DNA of 64,000 nt from Cricetomys ansorgei (GCA_026225945.1 JAMJFZ010000852.1:558001-622000), one strand, 5' to 3'; counted from the stretch's first letter, positions 1 through 12,377 are shown. The notes: generated by a model not told the origin, from the sequence alone. Numbers and translations are program-made.

Positions 1-998
1 GATTGTAAAAGAGGGAAGGAACACTTGCCATCCATCCACAGTGGCTGCATGATGGCCTTCTGCCATTGTGAAAGCTTCGGAGGCCTTCTAGACTGTTCAT
101 GGGGTTCTAGGACATGCCTGCAATTGCAGTGCACAGTTGTGTCTAGCTCTCTTAACTCTGCAGTTCAGGGGCAACTTTGCTAGGTGGTCTTTCAGGTTAT
201 GGTTGACAGCAACTGACAGGAAAACCAACCAGTTGCTATTGGTGAGAGATAGCCTGCATGTAGCCAGGGACAAGGCATGAATTTTTTCTTGAGCATCTTC
301 GATTTTGGAAAATGTCTTGTTAAATCAAAGCAGTAGCTGAGACTCAACTGCCAGGGTCTTTGGCCATTGGTTCTCAGTGTTGGTAATTGGACGCCAATAC
401 TCTTCTTATGAAGAAGTTAAGAGGTTTCTGCTGCTAGTACTTAAGCCTGCTGCTCCCAAAGGCCCAAGACTGGGCTCACTATGTCTCCAGTGTAGAGATT
501 TTGTTTATTCATGGAAATGGGAGGGGGACAATGGGATATCAAAGCCGCTTTGAGTAGATATCTCTGCTCATCTCTCAGCACCACGCCCAAATGAATGATT
601 TCATAGATCAAATACAGGTACCAAACCCAACCCACATCTCTATTACTGTGTTTCCCAGTCAAGGAAATTGAAGTTATCCGTGAAGGCCAGCAGCCAGATT
701 TCCTATCTTTTGCATAACTGCAAAGACCCAGTAGTAGTCTGTGTTTTGGCGGGGCACCTCAGTGTGTACTGTGTATATTTCAAACCTGAAACCAATCCTA
801 GTCCCTTAGGTCATCTTCCTCATGTCTAGCCATACTTAGTGACAGCCTATCTTTGGGTAATGTAGACATGAGAGTGCACTGTGGACCATCGCACCGTTTG
901 ATCAGGGTGCTGCCAATAGACACCATGAAGTGACTCAGGTTCCCTGACAGAAGAGCATTTACAATGTTAAAGTAAGGCATTTAAGTCCTTTATTAGCA
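1..998. other. No gene recognised
   Basis: I see no supported coding exon or named repeat in this stretch. The open frames here are short, do not resemble a protein family I know and are not bounded by convincing splice sites. Confidence 0.5.
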
Positions 999-1190
999 GG
1001 GCTGGATTAATGACTTGGCACTTAAGAATGAATACTGCTCTTGCAAAGGAAATAGGTTTGGTTCATTACCAGCACCCACGTGGTAGCTCATAAACATCTG
1101 TAACTCCATTTCCAGGAGATCCGATATCCTCTTCTGGCCTCCTTGGGCTCTTGTACATATTCATTCATGTGCACACACATACATGTCCTT
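999..1190 (+). repeat. B3/B2-type SINE
   Basis: A diverged tRNA-derived rodent SINE. It starts with a GGGCTGG-like head, continues with a CTGCTCTTGC-type segment and CAGCACCCACGTGGTAGCTCA, and ends in the CCTCTTCTGGCCTC...ACACACATACATG tail typical of the B3/B2 group. The match is by recall of the consensus, and the copy is clearly mutated. Confidence 0.75.
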
Positions 1191-1803
1191 TACTAGTATT
1201 ACATTAGAGCCTATCTTGTTAAGCCTATTTATATTTCATTTATGCATTTGATGGTCTGATGTTAGGTGCCCATATGTTTAGATGGGAGAGTGGAGGCTCC
1301 CCTGTGGGCCCTTACTTTTGCTGAGGCAATGCTCTTTGTAGGAGAACCCCTAAGCTCTCTCAGACCTGGGTGCAGGAATCAAGACACACTTGACTGTCAC
1401 CTCTGTACAGTACTTGTCTGGGTCAGAGCAGTAGTATTGCTAGTTCCTGTCCAAGGTACTCTCAATCCAAGGAGTGGAAAGGATTTAGAAAGCTTAGGAT
1501 GAGGTGCCTTGCTTGAGAATCTCTGTTAAGGTACAGATTGACAAAGGAAGCAAGGCTGGACTACTTGGGATCAGTGTAGTGAGACTTTCTCAGTCCACAC
1601 TCAGGATATTACCATTTTCACTCACTGAACCAGATCCCAGTTGCTCTGCAAATACCAAGAAAAGGCTTACCTCCCAGAGTCCATTGAAGTGCGAGTAAAG
1701 TGCCTTCCTGCAAGTTTGTCCCCCTTGTGGGCAGGACTGCATTATTGGAGGTATCTTTCTGGGATGGGGCTTTAACCTATCCTCAATTCATCACCATGTT
1801 CCC

Positions 1804-1968
1804 GCAGTGTTCTCGTTCTCCCTCTCCCTCTCCCTTCCTCTCTCCCTCTCCCTCTCTCCCTCTCCCTCTCCCCTCCCTCTCCCTCTCTCTCTCCCTCCCT
1901 CCCTCCTCTCCCTCCCTCCCTCTCTCCCTCTCCTTTCTTCTCTCCCTTCCTCCCTCCCTCTCCCTGTG
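1804..1968. repeat. (TC)n / (TCCC)n low-complexity tract
   Basis: About 165 bp of almost pure pyrimidine made of CTCCC, CTCT and CCTCCCT runs on the plus strand. It produces Ser/Pro/Leu-rich and Glu/Arg/Gly-rich open frames that are artefacts of composition. Confidence 0.95.
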
Positions 1969-4870
1969 CCCTATTCCTTCCTGGGGGAAGATGCATATGC
2001 AAAGAAAGCTTACTCCCTCTTCATAAGGTTCCAACAACAAACCATAGTATGATTCCACCATAGTTCTTCCTGGGGCACCGATGAGTTTATGATGCATGGG
2101 TAGGATATTGCCATCAGGAGTCTGGGGGTCCCTAAGCAGCTATAGTATGTGCCCATAGAGCCTCTCTGCTTTTCTCCAACACCCCTGATGAACTTGGGGG
2201 CTGGCCAATGCTGCTCCACCTAAGGCCAAGGGAAAATGGGGCTCCATTCTCATTTTCTGTTCAGGCTGGTTCCCTGGATCCAAAAGGTTCTGGCTTAGCA
2301 CTGTGGCTAAAGCTGCATCTATTGCCTCTCCATTCACCATGTGTGGCTGTTGGGAGATACCCTGGCATATCAAACCATCTCCACTTCTAATATAAGCTTT
2401 TGCCAGAGGGAACAATATCCTGCTTAGTCTCAGGGAAGATGATGGCTCACTCTGGGACAGGCTTGATTATCTTCACCTGTTTTGTTTTATTATGCTTTCT
2501 TAGATATTTTCTTAGGACGAATTGCTCTTCAGACTTTAAAGCCTTCCAGAAGCTCATTAGCACAGAATTTGGCTTTCTGTCAGTTTTTCCCTTAGGAACT
2601 TGGGCTTGACACAAATCTTGCCACATTTACCTTCAGGTAACCCAGACAGACCTCTTCTGCTTTGCCCTTTTCTAATTTCCTCTAGGTTAGTTTACTTTAC
2701 AGACACAGTGTACATACTTGTTTAAGTCACTTAGATCTGCCAAAGTCTCTCCTACGTAATACAGACCCTGCCCCACTTAAGGGTTCAACAAAGCCATGAA
2801 AGCTCCATACAAATCACAAGGCCCCTGCTGAATTAACTTGTCTTTTAACTCTCTGGTGAAGACTTCTACCAAACCTAGTGAAGCTGGCATCATTCATTGC
2901 TCCTCTCATTCCTAGTTCCCTCAGTAGTGCCTCTCCTTCCTCTACTGTCCTCCAGCCCTGATATCAATGGGACTCTCCACCAACCATAACCACCTATCAC
3001 TAATGACTCATATGAACCACTCACTCCATCAGGGACTGATTCCCCTCATAGTGCCTCAGGTTATACAGCTTGTGTCTCAAGGAGGGATAGGTTGTTGTAT
3101 TGCTTAATTTCTCTGGTTCTACAGCACTCGGCCTGATCCCATCTGCCTCTGTCCCACAGCCTCACAAAGTAGGAGGTAAGAGGCTCCTTCGATACTTGTC
3201 TAAAGTGTTTTCCTAATTATAGCACCCCAGTGCTGAATAATCTTTGACCACCATAGTCTCTGCATTTGCCCATTATTAAGAGTGCCATCTGCCTAAAGGG
3301 TCACTGATTTTCCCTTTCAATCAATTGTTAGAACTGAGGTGATCACCTGGTACCTCTATTTTTGTCTCTTCCTTTTCACTACCTGATCCCTCCCATAGAT
3401 TCAGGTTTTAGAGTTTCAGGAAGAGCTCGTTAATACATATCCAACTTGGGTTCTCTTTACCTTACACCTGCACCTCTCCCCACTGCCATGAAAAGTGGTA
3501 AGCCAACATCTCCACCTAACCTTTTCATTTATCAATTTTCCTGAAAATTCAGAGCTAACATGAAGGGTGTCCCTACATGTGATGTTTCTATTGCAATTCC
3601 TCTCTTGGGGCAGGCACCCCGACTTTAGCTATATTTCTTATTACATGTATTAGTGATTAGGAAGCCTCCATATTCCATTGCCAAGACCTCCATTTCTCCT
3701 ACTACTCTTAGAGACTGTAATGTCTTCTCTAGACTTAGAGGGTGACAAAAAGAATGTAAGAGCCAAGCTGGAGGACAGAGTTTTGTAGAGTACTATCCTT
3801 TGACCAAAACAGCCACTGTTTTCAACAGATCAGCTGGATCTGCTTGCAAGCATCAACTATGATTGAGCCTATGGGCCCAACAGAATGAGGGGGTGGGAGG
3901 GTCATTGGATCCTTACCTGAGTATCCGGCCATTCCTTCTGGCCATCTGTATGCAGGTCTATACTTATTGCATGCAGCCTGTTGGTCTGCAGGTGCTAGAG
4001 TACACAAGCTGGAAAAAAATTAGAGAAAGGAGGCTCCATGTATGTGGCCATGGGGAAAGAATAATCTATGCCAACTGAAGACCTTCCAGTAAGGCTGCTT
4101 CAGGCACCCATATTCCTGTCTACACAGAACCCCCAACCCATGTTCTGTGGATAAGCCTACAAAACTCATTAGATCGCAGAGTGAACTATGGTGGAATGGT
4201 ACTTTGGTTTGTCATCAGGACCTTAGAAGAGGATAGATCTTCTTTATGTCTTTTCCATAATTCTCACAACCAAAGGATCTGGAGCCTCCTGAGGTAGATG
4301 GAGAAAGTACTCTCCTGACAAGTCTGCCTGTATTTGATGTAGGTCTGTCGACAATGCTAGATTATTTAGATTCCTTCTATTTGGGGTGGTTCCACCTAAG
4401 TTCAGCCTTGGTTTTCAGCTTTTTCAGGGCCTGGGACCTCTCTTTTCTACAGACCTGCTCCAGGGGCCACAGAATAGGCTTTCATCTCACTCTGACCAGT
4501 CAGGAAGAACTCAATGGTTGTCACATCCAGAACCATGTCTGAGGTTCCCCCTAGAGCTGGCATCAAGGACAGAATGAAATTATGTGAACCACTCCACTCT
4601 CTGTCAGCATCTTCCCATTGGTTAATTTCCCTGTTCACTCTCTTTAGAATTCCATAGTATCCTAAGATGGCAGAAGTGTAAGGGAAGTAGTCAGAATTAC
4701 AATGGTGGCGTTCCAGGGTGAACAGGGACTGGGTTGCAGTGTCCATGGTAGTTTTGGAGAAACCAGAGATTTTGCAAGTCTTACTTTTATTTTAAAATTA
4801 TCTAACATTGTATCATCTAGTTATTTGCATTTATACACATGTAAACATCTTAGTAATATATGCACACAAT
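1969..4870. other. No gene recognised
   Basis: Roughly 2.9 kb with only short unrelated open frames. The base composition is ordinary. I could not assign any segment to a known gene or repeat family. Confidence 0.45.
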
Positions 4871-4871
4871 T

Positions 4872-4922
4872 TATGTGTTATATTTATATATATAATATAT
4901 ATATATTATATATATGTATATA
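4872..4922. repeat. AT-rich microsatellite, (TA)n imperfect
   Basis: Imperfect alternating TA run with ATATAT and TATATG blocks embedded in an AT-rich neighbourhood. Confidence 0.85.
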
Positions 4923-5159
4923 GTTATTTCATTAGTCTTAACATACTAAGCAGTATCTACTGTATGCATGTAGCACTCATAATTGCTCTTCTGCTCTAGT
5001 GCCTTCTTCTTAAGACCATAATTGTTATGAACAACCACAAGAGTAGTTACAGATGTTTAATTTTAACTATGGTTTTAAAAGAACAGATATATTGAGTTTT
5101 GATGTAACACAATATATAAATAATTATTCATTAATTGATTATTCTTTTTATCCTGGTTA

Positions 5160-6030
5160 AGAAACCATTACTATGGAGTAATATTTGTGCTCCCAAAAAA
5201 TACATTATTAAAGCCTTAAATTCTAATGAAGCAATGTTTGGAAATGAGGCCTCTAAGGAAGTAATTAAGGTTAAATGAGATTATAAATGTGGGCCTTGAT
5301 CCTATAATGTTAGCATCTTTTATAAGAAGTGACACTACAGAGTTTGTTATATATGTGTATTACCGAAAGGTCATATGAGTACTTAATAGCAACAGGGTAT
5401 TCACTAAATGCCATGAAAAGAGCCCACACCAGACACTCATACAATCAGCTATCGAAAAGGAACTTCCAGCACCCAGAATAAGGGAAAAAATAAATTTCTG
5501 ATATTTTAAATATCCAATGTGTAAGTAAGGCACAGTAAAACCACTGAACTAGACTGCCCCATGGGTAGAAAGAAAAGTTTATTTGGGAAACAAAATGTGG
5601 GGCTGTCTCAGAAAGTAGAAGACAGAAGCCAGTAGGAAAAGCCTTGGCAGTTTTATTGAGAAGTTAGTGGCATATGGAAAGGGTGGGCCAGAGCAGCCTG
5701 GGGGTTAGCATGAGATCTTTGATCTATTGTAGGCTGTTTTGGTTAATCAGGAACTAGATACCATTGCCCTAGGTGGTTGACTTCTGAGGAGGAAGAAAGA
5801 ATTAGTGGCTTTCCTAGTAAACAGAAACCCACCAGAGATCCTTTAGGAATGTTGAGTTTAGTTTTTTTTTTTACCCAGTAACAATTCTTCTGTTTACTCA
5901 GTCAGAGTCCTGCCTGGGTTAAGCCCAGGCTGGCATCTTAGGACACTGTCAGAAGCAATGCCATTTATGGGGGCTGCTTTGGATCTAACTCAGTATACAG
6001 TGTTTTGTTATGGAAATCTGATTTAAGACA
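5160..6030 (+). repeat. Ancient LTR-type repeat, probably MaLR-like, interrupted
   Basis: The segment contains the phrases AATGAGGCCTCTAAGGAAG, GTAATTAAGGTTAAATGAG and TTATAAGAAG, then AAATAAATTTCTG, and finally TTTGTTATGG near 6005. Together these recall a mammal-wide LTR of the MaLR type. The 3' end seems separated from the rest by about 450 bp of other sequence. The family name is from memory and was not computed. Confidence 0.45.
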
Positions 6031-6460
6031 GACTTTGGTACCAGGAGTGTGGTACTGATATACACTAAAACAATCAAGATTGGCTTTGGAACAGGATGAT
6101 GAGTACAAACTAGAAAAACTGTGAGGTATATGCTAGAAAAAGATTATTTTCTTAAAGTAATTGATAGAAATTTAAATTTTCTGGTAAAAAAGGAAAAATA
6201 AGTATATTGAAATCTTATCATCTAAGAGAATACACATTCTATCATGAATTTTGTTGAAAGCCCTTCTGGTGAAGTGTCAGATGGAAATGGAGAATGTGTT
6301 TTTGGAAGGATATTGGGCTATTTTGTCATAAATGGACAAGAACTTGATTTGTATCCTATGGTTTTGTGAAGGATGGCCTTAGTTGATGACAAACTTGGTA
6401 TTAAGCTGAGGATATTTCTAAGCAAATGCTGAAAATATGGTCTGGATTCTCCTGACTTAT

Positions 6461-6592
6461 TTTTGTTTTTGTTTTGAGACAGGGTCTCTACTATGTAGCC
6501 TTGGATGATCTGGAAATATATATTTATATATTTTTTCAGGCCTTTACCTCCTATTGCTGAAATTACAGGTTTGTTCCACCACACTTGGCCCT
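6461..6592 (-). repeat. Diverged B1-type SINE
   Basis: On the plus strand a T-rich tail is followed by GAGACAGGGTCTCTACTATGTAGCC and ends with AAATTACAGGTTTGTTCCACCACAC. This is the reversed layout of a B1 element with a pol III promoter. It is interrupted in the middle by an AT-rich insertion. Confidence 0.6.
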
Positions 6593-7024
6593 CTTCTGAT
6601 TTCTTAAAAGAAAATGCCATCAAACAGAGCTTGAAGAATAAATTAAAAGCCAAACAAAACCAGGTCTAGTTATACATTTCAACAAGCAAGGTCTCTGGAG
6701 TTTCTTTTAGAAGTACATTTATCCTCATAAGAGTTCTGCTCTCATAGCCATTCACTTCTGAAAGACCCTACATTTGAATACCATTGCCAATACCTTGGTC
6801 TGAGATGGGTGAGAACAGTCTGGACTCCAGATACAAGCAGATCCCTGTGTCCTCCCAGTCTTGCCACTTACTAGGTAGGGATCAGGAAAATTCCCAATGC
6901 TGGGAGCTTCAGAGCTCTTTAAGTGTGATATAGCCTGCCCCTCTGGATTGCTGTAACACATGTCCTGCATGTAAAGCCCTTGGCGCAGTCCCTTGAGTGA
7001 GAGGAACTATAGTGAAAGATGGAT

Positions 7025-7315
7025 TGTTGCAGAACTTTATTTTTAGTTATATATAAAATAATTGTTTTATGCAATGTTGGGTGAGGGGCTGTCTAGGACG
7101 TTTTGTATTGTTTGCAGGTGTTGGATTTCTGTGGGGGTTGTTTAATTGCTAATGATCTGCATGTGCTACCAGTAGAACACCTGAGGAGTTCTGAAAGAAT
7201 AAAAACACCTGAGCTCAGATGCTCAGGGTTCCACTGTTGATTGAATATGGTGCTGGCCATGATGGCAGTTCACTCTGCTGAGGTTTGCAGTTATGCAAAT
7301 GCCCCCTTGTCTTTC
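7025..7315 (+). repeat. LTR-like terminal segment of compact repeat family 'R' (plus orientation)
   Basis: This stretch matches segments at about 9600-9815 (same orientation) and 18380-18665, 20178-20470 and 21178-21460 (opposite orientation). Shared landmarks are a GTTTGCAGGTGTTGGATTTCTG block, an AATAAA signal at 7198-7203, a GGGTTCCACTGTTGAT block and a terminal TGCAAATGCCCCCTTGTC-type end. An internal polyadenylation signal and occurrence at both ends of a shared internal region suggest an LTR. It is inserted in MAGE flank DNA whose uninterrupted counterpart is at 54.6 kb. Confidence 0.6.
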
Positions 7316-8034
7316 TTGCTGAGCCCACACAGTAGCATACTACTACAACAAATGGCACCTGCAACATGGGGCCTGACGTCATGCCAGATGATCCAACGTG
7401 GAGACAAGAAGAAATTCCAGACCTCACAGAGTCTGGTAAAGTACACTCAGAGAAGCTACCAGAGGACAGAGATTAAGGTATTAATTGAAGACTCCTGAAG
7501 GAAGAGTAGAGAAAGGAAAGAAGCCTCTATGAAAAGAAAAGACTGTGAAATTGATAAATAAATGAGGAAAAAAGCTCCAAGGTGAGAACCAGGTTTCAGA
7601 CAAATGTTTTGGATGAATTCTCATGGTGAAAACAGAGTTCAGGTGGGAGAATGGAAGAAGCAGGTATCAACCGCTTTCCCTGATCATGGAGTCAATGCTC
7701 CCTATTGCCATTGGTGGTAGTGTACTTACTGTTTCACAAACTAAGTTTTCTGATAGCTGCATTGTATGTGTATGAAGCTCAAGATGTTGTGTTTGAGATC
7801 TATAGAAGGGGTTGTATATTTCCCCATAGTGGTGGTGAAAAAGAACACAAATTGCTATGTTTCAACCAGAGATTCTTCCCACTTCCCTCTGCTTCTGTGG
7901 AAGCCACAGCTTGGTGCCAAAAAGCCCTTTAGTTAAACAGACCAGTTTTTTTTCCTGAAAACCTGTATAGAAGAGGTCTTGGTAATATACTTCTGCTGTA
8001 GTGATGAGAACTCCATGAGGGAACCCTTACTGGA

Positions 8035-8530
8035 GACAAAGTGACCAGTTTCCCCCTGCAAACCAGACTCTATCTTAAAATCTGTAAAGTGTTTTCTCAA
8101 GGTCAGCACACAGAAGCTGTCTTCCAGAACTGGTCAAGGTTGTATCTCATGCTGGTAGCCGAACTTGGTACTGTAAGAGTCACCCAGCTCATGCTGGTTT
8201 TGAAGGCATGAAGGGGTCATGGAAAGCAGCTGAGGCTTGGCACTGTAAGAAGGCCAGGAGAGGCCATTAGTGGAGATGCAGCCTCAGTAGTAGTTGAAGG
8301 CCCAAAATGAAGGGGTCATGTAAAGAAGTTGAGGCTTGGCATCATAAAGAGAGGCCAGGAGAGGCCATTGGTGAAGATGTAGCCTCAGTGGCAGTTGAAG
8401 GCCCATATGAAGGGGTCATGCACAGAAGTTGAGGTTTGGCACCATGAAGAGAATCCAGGAGAGGCTATTGGTGAAAGTGCAGCCCAGTTGCAGCAGAAGA
8501 CACCAGAGTTTTGGAGATGCCTTGGAGTTA
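8035..8530 (+). repeat. Internal part of repeat family 'R' with ~100-bp tandem subrepeats
   Basis: Three or four imperfect units of about 100 bp are each marked by a GAAGGGGTCATG block followed by TTGAGGCTTGGCA-like and GCCAGGAGAGGCCATTGGTG-like blocks. The reverse complement of this array lies at about 20830-21000 inside a fuller copy of the same element. No coding capacity is evident. Confidence 0.65.
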
Positions 8531-8879
8531 GATGCCTAACTTTGGAGTTAGGATTCTGCGACAAGCAAAGTCTACAGCACGGCTCTGTGCTGGAGAGCTC
8601 TGCTCCCTACCCCTGACCACAGACATAGCCCACAGCCCAGGGCTCCCTCTGAGGGGTTCTGCCTCCCCCACCAGTCTACAGCGTGGGACTCCCACTTTCT
8701 ATGAGAAGCTCTGACATGCCTTTCCACACTCATCTATGATCAGCCTCCACAGCCCTGTGAAGGAAGCTCTGCCTTAGCTCCGCCCCCTTGCAGGCCCAAC
8801 CCCAAGCCGGCTAACTGTCAAACAGAAGGAGGACCTGATTGAGGACTATGCTCGCTCCTGGATGACCCCCTCCCCAGAT

Positions 8880-9330
8880 GGAACCTCATGGACATCTGCA
8901 TTTCTTCCACTGCATTCCAACAATGCACAAAACAATTATTTTATACACAACAAAAAATAAACATCCACAATTCCCCTTTTCTGTATAAGCCAATAAAAAT
9001 TTGCTGTTTATCTCTACAACACAATTTAACACTACACCAGCAAAACCATTTATAAGAGGAACAATTATGAGGTTTCTAATGCATAGGACCAAATGAAACC
9101 AAATATCTATCAAGCTTTTTACAATGTCTTTGGACAGCAGAAAACCATTATCAATGTCCAATTATCTGGAATTCACTCAGGATCTGCTGGGCTCTTGCAA
9201 AGGGCCTGGATCTGGCTCTGTGCTCTGCAGCACACACAGCTTGTCCTCCAGGTTCTGGCTGGCTCCACTGCTACTGCTGTGCTTGGTGGTCATCCCATGG
9301 TACTTGTTGGGAAGGGTTTTTTTATTTTAT
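8880..9330 (-). repeat. Repeat family 'R' segment in inverted orientation
   Basis: Collinear with about 20390-20800, including the AAACCATTTATAAGAG and ATCTATCAAGCTTTT blocks and CACAGCTTGTCCTCCAGG. It is opposite in orientation to the neighbouring 8035-8530 array, so this insertion has been rearranged or nested. Confidence 0.6.
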
Positions 9331-9599
9331 TATAAAAGAAAGAAGAGATGGAAAGAGATATAACAGAGATAGAAAATAGATGGAGAAGGGAAGCTCTTTT
9401 CTGATGGCCCAGGGACCACACAATGCCAAAGAGAGAAACCTCCCTATAGAGGTGGTGCAGTCCTGAAGGGAGAATATCCCAACAGGACTGATGAGTTGCT
9501 CAGCCCAGCAGAGCTGAGGTGAAGTGTCCAGCTCTGCCTCGCCTCGCCTCCTGGAGATGATGCAGTCCTGAAGGGAGAGTACCCCAACAGGACCGAGGA

Positions 9600-9815
9600 G
9601 CCTTGGCATTTTGTATTGTCTGCAGGTGTTAGATTTCTGTGGGGGATGTTTGATTGCTTATGATCTGTACCTGAGGAGTTCTGAAAGAATAAAAGCACCT
9701 GAGCACAGACGCTTGGGGTTCCACTGTTGATCAAGTATGGTGTTGGCCAGAATGGTGGTTCCCTCTATAGAGGTCTGCCAGGGCTTCCACATATGAAAAT
9801 GCCTCCTTGTCTTCT
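9600..9815 (+). repeat. Second LTR-like terminal segment of family 'R'
   Basis: Matches 7075-7315 in order and orientation: the CTGCAGGTGTTAGATTTCTG block, AATAAA just before AGCACCTGAGC, GGGGTTCCACTGTTGATC and a closing AAAATGCCTCCTTGTC. With the 7-kb copy it brackets the internal arrays at 8-9.3 kb. Confidence 0.6.
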
Positions 9816-9925
9816 GTGCGAGCTGCCACCATCAGTGAACTGGTACAGCAGATAGCTGTTAGCTCCAACAGTATTTGATTCCAACCCCTTCCACTCTGGG
9901 ATGGTGTCTTCCACTCTGGGATGGT

Positions 9926-10345
9926 GTCTTGCTGTGAAGAGACGCCATGACCAAGTCATCTCTTAAAAAGGAAAACATTTAACTGCAACTTGCTTACAGT
10001 TTCAGAGATTTAGTTCATTCTCATCATATGCATATGCATATTCAGAGAGCATAGCGACACAGGCAGGCATGGTACTGGAGACGGAGTTGAGAGCTTATAT
10101 CCTAATCCATAGACAGAGAGAGAAAGAAGGGCGGGGGAGAAAGAGGAGGGGAGAGGGAGGGAGGCAGGCAGGCAGACAGACACTGGGCCTGGCATGGGCT
10201 TTTGAAACCTCAAAGCTCCCTCCCAGTGACACACTTCTTCCAACAAGGCTATACCTCCCAATCCTTATAATCCTTTCAAACAGTTCCACTCCCTGGTGAC
10301 TAAACATTCAAATATATGAGCTCATGGGAGTCATTCTTATTCAAA
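9926..10345. repeat. Rodent interspersed repeat (unnamed) with GA-rich core
   Basis: Starts with a TTGCTGTGAAGAGACGCCATGACC-like block and ends with CAACAAGGCTATACCTCC...CACTCCCTGGTGACTAAACATTCAAATATATGAGC...CAAACAACCACA, an arrangement I recall as common in murine genomes. A purine-rich stretch (about 10105-10175) sits inside. It lies in DNA that is absent from the paralogous flank at 54.6 kb, so it belongs to the insertion. The class is not determined. Confidence 0.5.
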
Positions 10346-10518
10346 CAACCACAGGCACTGTTCTCCAGGACACATCAGAGCATATGTAGCTCAAGAGGGC
10401 ACAGGATGGCTAACTGGCCACAATGAAATTTCAAGAATAAGATTCACTAAATCTCTCTTCTTGGACACACTTGAAAATGTAGGTGCAGCTGCTCTCGCCC
10501 ACATAGAAGCTCCCAGAA

Positions 10519-10739
10519 CAATGGTTCTCAATCTGTGGGATGCAACCCCTTGGGGACAAATGATCCTTTTATATTGGTCACCTAAGACCATCTGCATATC
10601 AGATATTAACATTACTATTCATAACAGTAGCAAATTACAGTTATGAAGTAGCAACGAAAACAATTTTATGGTTGGGGGTCACCACAGCGTGAGGAACTGT
10701 GTTAAAGGGTCGCAGCATTAGGAAGGTTGAGAACCACTG
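10519..10739 (+). mobile_element. URR1-like hAT (Charlie-group) nonautonomous element
   Basis: A 221-bp unit bounded by imperfect terminal inverted repeats. The left end reads CAATGGTTCTCAATCT and the right end is its complement GGTTGAGAACCACTG. The interior has the phrases GACCATCTGCATATCAG, TTACAGTTATGAAGTAGCAAC and TTTTATGGTTGGGGGTCACC. The ends match the hAT pattern and the interior matches the rodent URR1 family by recall. It has no transposase frame. Confidence 0.8.
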
Positions 10740-11054
10740 CTCTAGACTGAGTCAAAGACCAGATCTTCCCTGTCCTCCCTCTCTCCCAGCTACTTTTCCA
10801 CTAAAATCACAATCAATTGTTCACCTACTCCCTAAACCCAGTGTCTCTTTAAGAGTTGGTAGAATTGCACTGGAGATAACTGAACTAAAATGTTATTTTA
10901 ATAATCAGCCCTGCCTCTTCTGACCCTGTAGGTGGAAGAGACCCTGTCAAGAGTGCTAGGCTTCCCTTTCCCATGATTACCTTACATCTTAGGAATCCCT
11001 TTTGTAGGGTGGGGATAAACAATGTACATGTGATGTGTTCAGCTATAAGTCCCA

Positions 11055-11185
11055 TCTTTGCCCATTACAGTATTGCACTCTGCATGCTTTTGTTTTTGAG
11101 TTTTGAGATTCTAGGGATATCACAGACTCTATTGCACATGCTATGTAAGTTTTCTGCCCCAGAGCCACACTACTAGTCTGATTCT
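11055..11185 (-). repeat. Old ID-like SINE in MAGE unit A flank
   Basis: On the minus strand this reads GGGGCAGAAAAC...ACATAGCATGTGCAATAGAGTC...ATATCCCTAGAATCTC, a decayed tRNA-derived ID/BC1-type element. A recognisable counterpart lies at the equivalent place in the unit C flank (about 55440-55560) and in the unit B flank (about 36700-36835), so the insertion predates the duplication. Confidence 0.5.
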
Positions 11186-11245
11186 TCCCTGCCATGTCCA
11201 TTTAGCAAATGGAACTGCTCGGAGCTGTTTCCTTTTAGTCTAAAA

Positions 11246-11497
11246 CAGTGCTTCTCAATCTATGTGATGGGACCCCTTTTGGGCAGTTAGTGCTCAACCT
11301 TCCTAAGGCTGTGACTCATTAATAGAGTTTCTCATGTTGTGGCATAAAAATATTTTTCATTGTTACTTCATAACTGTAATTTTGCTACTGTTAGGAATCA
11401 AATGTAAGTTTCTGATATGCAGATGGTCTTAGGTAAACCCACTGAAAGGGTTGTTCCAGCCCCAAAGGGGCTGTGACCCACAGGTTGAGAACCACTG
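11246..11497 (-). mobile_element. URR1-like hAT element, inverted relative to the one at 10.5 kb
   Basis: 252 bp bounded by CAGTGCTTCTCAATCT and AGGTTGAGAACCACTG. The interior carries the complement of the phrases seen in the 10.5-kb copy (GTTACTTCATAACTGTAA, CTGATATGCAGATGGTC). The two copies lie 0.5 kb apart in opposite orientation. Both are missing from the paralogous flank of MAGE unit C. Confidence 0.8.
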
Positions 11498-11529
11498 CCC
11501 TAGGCAGGTAAGACTGAGCTTCATAAGAA

Positions 11530-11730
11530 AGGAGCCAAGCCAATGAGGGGAAGCAAGCCAGTCAGTAGAGCAGCATTTCTCTGTAGTCTCTGCTTCACGC
11601 CCTGCCTGGAGGACTGTGATCTGCTAGCCTTTATTTGGCTCTAAGACATTTATTGTCTTTCTTCCTCCTAATCGCTTTTGGTCAGAATTTTATCACAACA
11701 GATAATAAGCAAACTAGGACAGTAAAGGTC
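11530..11730 (+). repeat. 3' fragment of a rodent LTR (same type as 45756-46172)
   Basis: Shares AGCAAGCCAGTCAGTAGAGCAGC, CTTTTGGTCA and a terminal ATCACAACAG...AAACTAGGACA with the 3' half of the LTR at 45.8 kb. The 5' half is absent. Confidence 0.45.
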
Positions 11731-12377
11731 TGTTTTCTTGTTTTGCACAGCTGACAGAGAGCCTTGATAAGAGCAGGTGCTCAGTGAAGGTTTGGGGAAA
11801 GGAAGGGGTTTTATTTAGTATACTTTAGTTTTTACTTTAATTAGCAAAAATGAGATACTACAAGTGATATGGCTATCAAAAAATAATTCAATTATCAAAA
11901 ATTAATTTTATTCTATACTTTTATTTGTAATAATGCCACAGGCTTAGAAAATAATTTAATAAAGTCCTTAATTATTAAAATTTTAATGAAAAATTCATTC
12001 CCAATGCTGAGGAAATACCACTTTGAATGCTGTGGTATCCTGTGACACAGTACAATGAGACGGAAAGCATCTTTGTTTCATGAGATAGTAAACTCACTTA
12101 ACCACAATACACATTTAATACATAGATCACTAATGTAATCTATAACTTAAATATCTCCAGCTAATGAACCGGATAGTAAAAGCAACAACATTTTGAAATA
12201 TACCAAGAATCCCACAGTCACCCAGATGGAACAGGAAGAGTGGAAGTGTTCATGCTCTCCTCCCACAACAGCTCCAGCAATGAGGGTAGAGTACTCAGAG
12301 CATTGATCTGCCTGACCTGATGTTGGTTGGAACCCATGCCAGTCAGAGCAGGAGTATCACCTGCTGGGAGACTCAGC

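Noticed and set aside
1772..2097. Ser/Pro-rich and Arg/Glu/Gly-rich frames across the (TC)n tract
   Set aside because: Open frames in both strands come from a pyrimidine microsatellite with no stop codons. No gene-like context.
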